Positions 19,007 to 25,596 of a stretch of DNA of 64,000 nucleotides are shown piece after piece. A program made the position numbers and the translations under genes. The stretch is taken from NCBI GenBank assembly GCA_031082155.1, contig JAVHLL010000012.1:1-64000 (forward strand), written 5' to 3'. The stretch comes from Thermodesulfovibrionales bacterium. GTDB taxonomy: Bacteria > Nitrospirota > Thermodesulfovibrionia > Thermodesulfovibrionales > SM23-35. Positions within the stretch are counted from its first letter, which is position 1. Every line of letters begins with the position of its first letter. The notes below the pieces were generated by a model. That model was not told the origin of the DNA. It saw only the letters and a program-made list of their open reading frames with translations, and made no database searches.

Positions 19007-19815
19007 AGAAACCACACCACATAATAAATAAAAGAGAATTAAAATTATTGCGAGTTTCGAGAATCATGAATTTATCAGGAATGGTCGCAAAATTAATAAA
19101 TTTCATCAAAGTATCTCCACTGATAGTATTCTTTCCTATCTTTGCATTGCTATTGTCTGATACTGTTCTCGCTGGGGTTAGCACAACAAAACATAATCTC
19201 TCGGTTACAGGTCCCGGTGTAGTAAAAGCAGTGAATCAAACCGAGGTTTGTACATTCTGTCATACCCCTCACAATGCATCACCCCAGGCACCGCTCTGGA
19301 ATCATGAGATCTCCAGTTTTGAGAACTATACTAATTATTACAGCGATACGCTCAAGGCATATCCCCCAGGTGGAGCTCCGCCGATCGACGGCTTCTCCAA
19401 ACTCTGCCTGAGTTGCCATGACGGCACCATTGGTGTCGGAGCTACAATTGGCACAAAAGGTACTATTGAGATGGATACCGTAGCAAATGTTATTGAATCC
19501 GGCAGACTCAGGCCGGGATCTCCCGGTTATCTTGGAACAGATCTGTCCGGAGGACACCCCATTTCTTTCATATTCGACGAAACCCTTGTAAGCCTGAGGA
19601 ATGCGGAGGAAGATATAATGCATCTGAACTGGCCGATACTCGACCAGGATGTGAAGCTCTATCCAACCCAGGGAGGATATGGTGTGCAGTGTACTTCCTG
19701 TCATGAACCACACGGAGGCAAGGGAGGGCCAGGCGAACCTCCTTTTTGGCGGAAGGCTGCATATGACGATGTATGCCTGGTATGTCACGATATATCTTCT
19801 CAAATTGGGCACTGA
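19003..19815 (+). CDS. Tetraheme c-type cytochrome (OmcE-like by composition)
   Basis: CTFCHTPHN, CLSCHDGTIG, CTSCHEPHGG, CLVCH; signal peptide; 4-nt overlap with upstream NHL gene. Confidence 0.88.
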   Translation: MKKPHHIINKRELKLLRVSRIMNLSGMVAKLINFIKVSPLIVFFPIFALLLSDTVLAGVSTTKHNLSVTGPGVVKAVNQTEVCTFCHTPHNASPQAPLWNHEISSFENYTNYYSDTLKAYPPGGAPPIDGFSKLCLSCHDGTIGVGATIGTKGTIEMDTVANVIESGRLRPGSPGYLGTDLSGGHPISFIFDETLVSLRNAEEDIMHLNWPILDQDVKLYPTQGGYGVQCTSCHEPHGGKGGPGEPPFWRKAAYDDVCLVCHDISSQIGH

Positions 19816-19849
19816 AAATGGCAATAGAGCTCATAACGGAATCTATACC

Positions 19850-20920
19850 ATGAAGAACAAAAATAAATTGTTCCTGGCATTTATCATATTTTTTCTCTGC
19901 CTCTATTGTTTGCCAGTTTTCCTCTATTCTCAGTCCTATAATGAAACTTCACACGGGAACAAGAAAAATCTTCCCGGCGGGTGCAGGACCTGCCATAAAG
20001 GACACGGTTTGTATAACACCCCTATGCTTGGAGAGTCACAAGAGAATTTCTGCCTCCGTTGTCACGGGGACAGCTTATATACTGCAAAACTAAGATCCCA
20101 GGGCCATATCTCGCCAGATGTAATCTTGATCAACGTTCAAAGAGAATTCACAAAAGCATATCACCATCCCATTGAGACATCAGGTTTGCATGAATACAGA
20201 GAAGATCTCCCCGAGACAATTCCCTCGGCACCGAGACATGTTGCATGTGTCGACTGTCACCATCATCACTATGTATCTCAAGGAAATAAACATGTGGGCA
20301 TTAAGGGAACAAACGTTGAAGGCTCAAAAATACCGAACATTATGAATGAATATGAACTCTGCTTTAATTGCCACTCATACAGCGCAAATCTTCCCTCTGA
20401 TCAGATGAATAAAGCGTCGCTTTTTAATCCATCAAATCCTTCTTATCATCCAATTGTGGCGCAGGGGAAAAACAATAATGTCCCAAGCCTCCAAATGCCT
20501 TTCACGGAGACGAGCATTATAAAATGTACTGACTGTCATAACAATGATGATATTTCAGGCCCAAAAGGTCCTCATGGTTCAAGTCATATGCATTTGCTCA
20601 AGAAAAACTTCAACAGTGATGACAGTGCGGAAGGGCTCTACCAATACGAGTTATGTTACAGTTGTCATATGAGAACGAGTATCCTGAATAATGAAAGCTT
20701 CCCGTACCATAAGCTTCATCTCACTGTTGTGGGTTCTTCATGCCGTACATGCCATAATCCTCACGGCAGCACACTCTATGCTCATATGATAGATCTGGAC
20801 GATATGTCGATAAGTCCATCGGACAGTGGTGCACTGGAATTTCGCGATTTAGGGCCCCGGGCAGGTGAGTGTTTTCTCTCATGCCACGGGAAAAACCATG
20901 GTCCGGCCAGATACCCTTAG
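19850..20920 (+). CDS. Multiheme c-type cytochrome: 7 CXXCH plus one CX3CH
   Basis: Start chosen at MKNKNKLFLAFIIFFLCL (signal peptide) rather than 19679; CRTCH CLRCH CVDCH CFNCH CTDCH CYSCH CRTCH and CFLSCH. Confidence 0.9.
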   Translation: MKNKNKLFLAFIIFFLCLYCLPVFLYSQSYNETSHGNKKNLPGGCRTCHKGHGLYNTPMLGESQENFCLRCHGDSLYTAKLRSQGHISPDVILINVQREFTKAYHHPIETSGLHEYREDLPETIPSAPRHVACVDCHHHHYVSQGNKHVGIKGTNVEGSKIPNIMNEYELCFNCHSYSANLPSDQMNKASLFNPSNPSYHPIVAQGKNNNVPSLQMPFTETSIIKCTDCHNNDDISGPKGPHGSSHMHLLKKNFNSDDSAEGLYQYELCYSCHMRTSILNNESFPYHKLHLTVVGSSCRTCHNPHGSTLYAHMIDLDDMSISPSDSGALEFRDLGPRAGECFLSCHGKNHGPARYP

Positions 20921-20985
20921 GCAAAATTAAATGACAATTTGCTGCAGGAGTAATTACGGTGGATTCTTGTCATTCATTATACGTA

Positions 20986-21438
20986 CTAACTTACCTCTTT
21001 TAAAATCAATGCGATAACCTCAGGGATTCTCTTTTCAATTTCAGGAGTCAATTTTTCGCTTGGCGTTCTGAGATCTTTAGGGACAACACCAATAAAAATC
21101 GCTTCCGGACATTTGCCGCTGATTCTTATTTGCTCAAGCATTTCGAATAAATGAAATTTATCAATATCAGTTCGACCATGCGGAGCAAGTGGCACTTCCT
21201 CAGGCAACAGCCGAACAACAGTACCCGGAGGACTATCCAATTGAAAAAAATCAATCACGATAAGTTTGTCTTTTCCTTCCACAAATGCCGGAACCATGCA
21301 TGCAGAACCACCAACCTCAAGAAATTCAACGTTTTCAGGAAGTTTTGTTTTTTCCAGGGCTTTTGCAACATGGAATCCAAAACCTGTATCACACGCATAC
21401 GGATATCCACAACATAAAATCAAAATATTTTTTTCCAT
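20986..21438 (-). CDS. Hydrogenase maturation protease-like protein (HybD/HycI superfamily)
   Basis: ILILCCGYPYACDTGFGFHVAKAL and KLIVIDFFQLDSPPGTV fit the fold; hyp genes nearby. Confidence 0.7.
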   Translation of the reverse strand: MEKNILILCCGYPYACDTGFGFHVAKALEKTKLPENVEFLEVGGSACMVPAFVEGKDKLIVIDFFQLDSPPGTVVRLLPEEVPLAPHGRTDIDKFHLFEMLEQIRISGKCPEAIFIGVVPKDLRTPSEKLTPEIEKRIPEVIALILKEVS

Positions 21439-21440
21439 AC

Positions 21441-22163
21441 TTATTCCCTTAAAGCCTCCTTTATAAGTTTGTTCATCTCTCTCACTGCCCTTTCCATGCC
21501 TATAAATACCGCACGTGAAATTATACTATGCCCTATATAAAGACCTCTGATTCCTTGTATGGAAGCAACCTGTGAAACATTAAAGTAATTCAGTCCGTGG
21601 CCTGCATTGACGAAAAACTCCAGATCGAGTGCCGTCTTTACTGCACTGACTACTCTTGTGAGTTCCTTTTCCTTATTTCTGGATTTTGCATCTGCATACA
21701 TCCCTGTATGGATCTCGACCATATCAGCGCCCGTCTGTTTCGCTATCTCAAGCGCATCTTTCTGAGGATTTATGAAAAGACTGACCGGAATCCCAATCCC
21801 GTGGATTCTCCTGATAGCCTCCTGAAGCGTCTTCTTGTGAGATTTCACCTCTAACCCGCCCTCTGTGGTGAGTTCCAGTCTCTTTTCAGGCACCAGGGTG
21901 ACCAAATCGGGTTTTGTCCTGATTGCAATACCGATCATTTCTTTTGTGGCCGCCATTTCGAGGTTCAGTTCATTCGGGACAACCTCTCTTAATATCTTCA
22001 GGTCCCTGTCCTGAATATGCCGCCTGTCCTCACGGAGATGAACCGTGATGCCATCAGCGCCCCCGAGGATTGCAAGCGTCGCAACCATGACCGGGTCAGG
22101 TTCGATCCCTCTCCTGGCCTGTCTCAAGGTTGCAACGTGGTCGATGTTAACACAAAGTAACAT
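21441..22163 (-). CDS. pdxJ: Pyridoxine 5'-phosphate synthase
   Basis: [55 protein letters not shown]. Confidence 0.96.
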   Translation of the reverse strand: MLLCVNIDHVATLRQARRGIEPDPVMVATLAILGGADGITVHLREDRRHIQDRDLKILREVVPNELNLEMAATKEMIGIAIRTKPDLVTLVPEKRLELTTEGGLEVKSHKKTLQEAIRRIHGIGIPVSLFINPQKDALEIAKQTGADMVEIHTGMYADAKSRNKEKELTRVVSAVKTALDLEFFVNAGHGLNYFNVSQVASIQGIRGLYIGHSIISRAVFIGMERAVREMNKLIKEALRE

Positions 22164-22369
22164 CTACAACTCCTCCGACAAGTTAAAATTAGCAATTAAC
22201 ATTGAATAAGTCTGATTATCAATACAGCAAACTTAAGTAACCGGTCAGAGAGATCATTACCTCTATTGGAATTTAGACTACTCACTTTTCATTTATACTC
22301 TTGAATTGATAAATGTCTTTTCAACATTTTGCATTGTTAAATGATAAGTGCTAATTTTAACTTGTTTTT

Positions 22370-23371
22370 TTAACATATACGTGGCAACTGGTCTCCCGAC
22401 AGCATCTCGATAATTCTTGTTCCGCCGATGGCTGTTTTGAGAAGAACCATTCCGACCGGTGACTTTTGTACTTCTCCGATAAATCGGGCCTCTTTGCCGA
22501 GCGGATGCTTTTGCATCGTCTTGAGAACTAATTCGGCTACATCGCTACTTACTATGGCCGATAATATTCCTTCATTGGCGATATAGAGGGGATCAAGACC
22601 GAGGAGTTCGCACGCGCCCCTGACCCCCGGAGGGACCGGTATCAGATTCTCTTCGATCAGAATACAGTATCCTGAATCGGTTGCGATCTCTTTCAGAGTT
22701 GTCGCAAGTCCACCCCTGGTCGGGTCTCTTAACGCATGTATCTTCTTTGTCTTTTTCAGCATCTCCCGCACCAGTCCGTTCAGAGGTGCAGTATCACTAA
22801 TCACAGGGGGATTAAAACTCAGGCCATTCCTCTCTGCCATGATAGAAACACCGTGGTTGCCGATCGGGCCGCTGAGAATCACTTTATCGCCCGGTTTCAC
22901 TCTTGACGGAGAAATTTCTATCCCCTCATCAATGACCCCGACACCTGAGGTATTGATAAAAATACCGTCTGCTTTCCCCTTGTTTACCACTTTCGTATCT
23001 CCGGCCACTATCTTTACTCCTGCCGTTTCTGCCGCTTTCGACATGGCGGTGAGTATTTTCTTCAGATCATTGAGAGGGAATCCTTCTTCCAGGATAAGGC
23101 CTGAGGTTATATACAACGGTTTTGCACCAACCATTGCGAGGTCATTGACCGTTCCGTAGACAGCAAGTTCCCCGATGTTACCGCCCGGGAAAAATATCGG
23201 GGAAACAACATAGGAGTCTGTCGTGAACGCAATCTTTCCCTTAGTGATGCCCTTCAGTACAGCGGAATCGTTGAGGGACTTCATCCCAAATTTAGGCATA
23301 AAGTGTTCCCGGATAAGCTGATACATCAATTTCCCGCCACTTCCATGTCCAAGCAGAATACGATCTTCCAT
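22370..23371 (-). CDS. hypE: Hydrogenase expression/formation protein HypE
   Basis: LLGHGSGGKLMYQLI; TTDSYVVSPIFFPGGNIGELAVYGTVNDLAMVGAKP; C-terminal PRIC. Confidence 0.96.
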   Translation of the reverse strand: MEDRILLGHGSGGKLMYQLIREHFMPKFGMKSLNDSAVLKGITKGKIAFTTDSYVVSPIFFPGGNIGELAVYGTVNDLAMVGAKPLYITSGLILEEGFPLNDLKKILTAMSKAAETAGVKIVAGDTKVVNKGKADGIFINTSGVGVIDEGIEISPSRVKPGDKVILSGPIGNHGVSIMAERNGLSFNPPVISDTAPLNGLVREMLKKTKKIHALRDPTRGGLATTLKEIATDSGYCILIEENLIPVPPGVRGACELLGLDPLYIANEGILSAIVSSDVAELVLKTMQKHPLGKEARFIGEVQKSPVGMVLLKTAIGGTRIIEMLSGDQLPRIC

Positions 23372-23437
23372 CGTGTACCCTCCTTTATTGACCTTTTATT
23401 GTAGCATATCCTCAGGATTCCAGGCTTCCAGGTTTAA

Positions 23438-23620
23438 TCAAATGATTCCTCGATGCTCTGCATCGGGGTTGATGTTTTCCTTATTCTGTCATTCCCGCTT
23501 GTCGGGAATCCTTCCAAGGTAATGTGTGATACAGAGCAATATAGGAAAACAAAAAGAAAGCTTCCGGACGAGCCGGAATGACATCCTTGATACCTCGTCC
23601 CGAAATCCTTCGGGACTGCA
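23438..23620. repeat. Composite inverted-repeat element, copy 3 (opposite orientation)
   Basis: aatcaaatgattcctcgatgctctgcatcgggg; ttattctgtcattcccgcttgtcgggaatcctt; ccggaatgacatccttgatacctcgtcccgaaatccttcggga. Confidence 0.8.
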
Positions 23621-23673
23621 GACGATCTTATTATTTTTTCTCTCGACACCTTAAACCTTTTAACCTTTTTTTT

Positions 23674-24306
23674 CTACGGCGGAATCCATATCTCAGAGAA
23701 ATAAAGCGGGAGTTCAGCAGCGCACTCAGGCCCTACCCTCACAGTCCATCCTGTTTCTTTCCTGATATCTTCCTGAATCTCGGCGGCAAGTCCGGGGATG
23801 ACCATCAGTTTCGTAAGGTTTTTTTCACCTAATCCTGATATCTGTATAGCCCTGGTAATCCTCGCTGCCGTGAAAGTTTTATAAATCATGGCCATGTCTA
23901 TGGTATTGCCGTCTGTATCAGTGAAGACAACATAAAAGGGGCAGAGGGTAGTTCCCAGGACCGTGAGCAGGACATCCTGGGTGAACTTATTGTTTCCCGT
24001 GATGAGTACCATGGATTGTGCGTCCGGCTGATTCAGTTCGACCAGTCCTGTAGGGCCGGGTCTCGGATGCGTGAGGAGGGGGACCTGGGGCCATAAATCC
24101 TTTATCATGCCGACGGCTTCGAACGCATAGGCATGATTTCTTTTTAGAAAAATACATTCGTCCAGCGCACGGTTGTCTTTTTGGAGGGCGTCGAGGAACT
24201 CTTTACAGGAAGAATACCCGCATTCTCCGCTGCACCCTTCCGGGAGATACTTCATAAAATCAATTTTGTCGAGATACAGATCAGCAGTCGCCAATGGGTT
24301 TATCAA
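23674..24306 (-). CDS. Miniature AcsC/CFeSP gamma-like protein: [4Fe-4S] domain joined to AcsC C-terminal-like domain
   Basis: MKYLPEGCSGECGYSSCKEFLDALQKDNRALDEC; VLITGNNKFTQDVLL..FYVVFTDTDGNTIDMAMIYKTFTAARI..MVIPGLAAEIQEDIRKETGWTVRVGPECAAELPLYF; only 210 aa. Confidence 0.7.
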   Translation of the reverse strand: MINPLATADLYLDKIDFMKYLPEGCSGECGYSSCKEFLDALQKDNRALDECIFLKRNHAYAFEAVGMIKDLWPQVPLLTHPRPGPTGLVELNQPDAQSMVLITGNNKFTQDVLLTVLGTTLCPFYVVFTDTDGNTIDMAMIYKTFTAARITRAIQISGLGEKNLTKLMVIPGLAAEIQEDIRKETGWTVRVGPECAAELPLYFSEIWIPP

Positions 24307-24347
24307 ACAGGCTCAGGAAATTCTGTGCCATAATAATTGCCTGGTTC

Positions 24348-25412
24348 CTATCGCACGACTCCCGAATACTTATAATACGCTGCGCAGCTTCCCTCGGTGC
24401 TCACCATGCATGCACCGACCGGGTGTTCCGGGGTGCACGCCTTTCCGAAAAGCCTGCAGTCTGTCGGTATCTTGACCCCCGTCAAAACCTGTCCGCACTG
24501 ACAGCCTTTCGGTTCCGGCGTGTCCGGTATATCAAGATTGAACACGTTGCTGACATCGAACCGGCTGGCTTGCTTTCTCAGTTTTAGTCCGCTTCCGGGT
24601 ATCACTCCGATCCCTCTCCAGTTGGCGTCACAGGGCTCGAAAAATTCATTGATCAGCGACATCGCTTTCGGGTTGCCCTCTTTTCTGACGACCTTGGTAT
24701 ACTGGATTTCAACTGCTGCCCTGCCTGATGCAATCTGATCGAGAAGCATCAGGATTGCAGTGAGAATATCCTCCGCATCAAACCCGGTCACTACTGAAGG
24801 AATTGAATAATCAGATGCGATGAATTCATATGGTTCAGTTCCGATGATTGTGCTCACGTGCCCAGGGAGGATAAACCCGTCGATCTTCAGATCAGGAGAA
24901 TCGAGCAAGGCCTTGAGCGCCGGCGGCACAACCTTGTGGGCGGAATAAATATAAAAATTGTCAATCCCTGACCGTGACGCTTCAAAAAGCGTCCCGGCAA
25001 TAGAGGGTGATGTTGTCTCAAAACCGGTGGCAAAGAAGACGATATTCTTGTCTTTGTTCGCTGCAGCCATCTTCAGCGCATCCATTGGAGAATAGACGAT
25101 GCTAATCTTGGCGCCTTCTGCCTGTGCGTGAAAAAGCGACTTCTTGCTCCCAGGGACCCTCATCATATCACCGAATGTGGTAAGGATGGTTCCGTCAAGA
25201 TTCGCAATCGCTATTGCAGCATCAACATCCTTAATCGGAGTTACACAGACAGGACATCCCGGACCACTCAGGAGGCTGATATCCTTTGGAATGACCCCTC
25301 TGATGCCGTGTCTGAAGATTGCCACGGTATGCGTTCCGCAGACTTCCATAAACTTTACCGGACGGCCGATTCTCTCCGTCAGTTTCTTTATTGCGGCTGC
25401 TATTTTCTTCAT
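24348..25412 (-). CDS. hypD: Hydrogenase formation protein HypD
   Basis: FMEVCGTHTVAIFRHGIRGVIPKDISLLSGPGCPVCVTP; FATGFETTSPS; YTKVVRKEGNPKA. Confidence 0.96.
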   Translation of the reverse strand: MKKIAAAIKKLTERIGRPVKFMEVCGTHTVAIFRHGIRGVIPKDISLLSGPGCPVCVTPIKDVDAAIAIANLDGTILTTFGDMMRVPGSKKSLFHAQAEGAKISIVYSPMDALKMAAANKDKNIVFFATGFETTSPSIAGTLFEASRSGIDNFYIYSAHKVVPPALKALLDSPDLKIDGFILPGHVSTIIGTEPYEFIASDYSIPSVVTGFDAEDILTAILMLLDQIASGRAAVEIQYTKVVRKEGNPKAMSLINEFFEPCDANWRGIGVIPGSGLKLRKQASRFDVSNVFNLDIPDTPEPKGCQCGQVLTGVKIPTDCRLFGKACTPEHPVGACMVSTEGSCAAYYKYSGVVR

Positions 25413-25436
25413 TCAAGTCTCCTTCAAATGTTATTT

Positions 25437-25540
25437 AGTGTCTGTTTATAAACTATCAAGAAAATCAAAAAACTGTCATTCCGGCTTGTCCGGAATCTTT
25501 CCGGAAGGATTCCCGACGCCCTTTGCTTGCGGGAATGACA
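25437..25540. repeat. REP/MITE-like element between hypF and hypD with partial outer repeat
   Basis: agtgtctgtttataaa ... tgtcattccggcttgtccggaatcttt ... gcgggaatgaca. Confidence 0.7.
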
Positions 25541-25596
25541 ACAACGCGACATTATTTATGACGCTATGTTTAGAATTTCGGATCTAGTATTTGTCT

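Noticed and set aside
19679-19849. Upstream extension of the last cytochrome ORF (start at 19679)
   Set aside because: Overlaps the tetraheme cytochrome; a signal peptide starts at the internal ATG at 19850.
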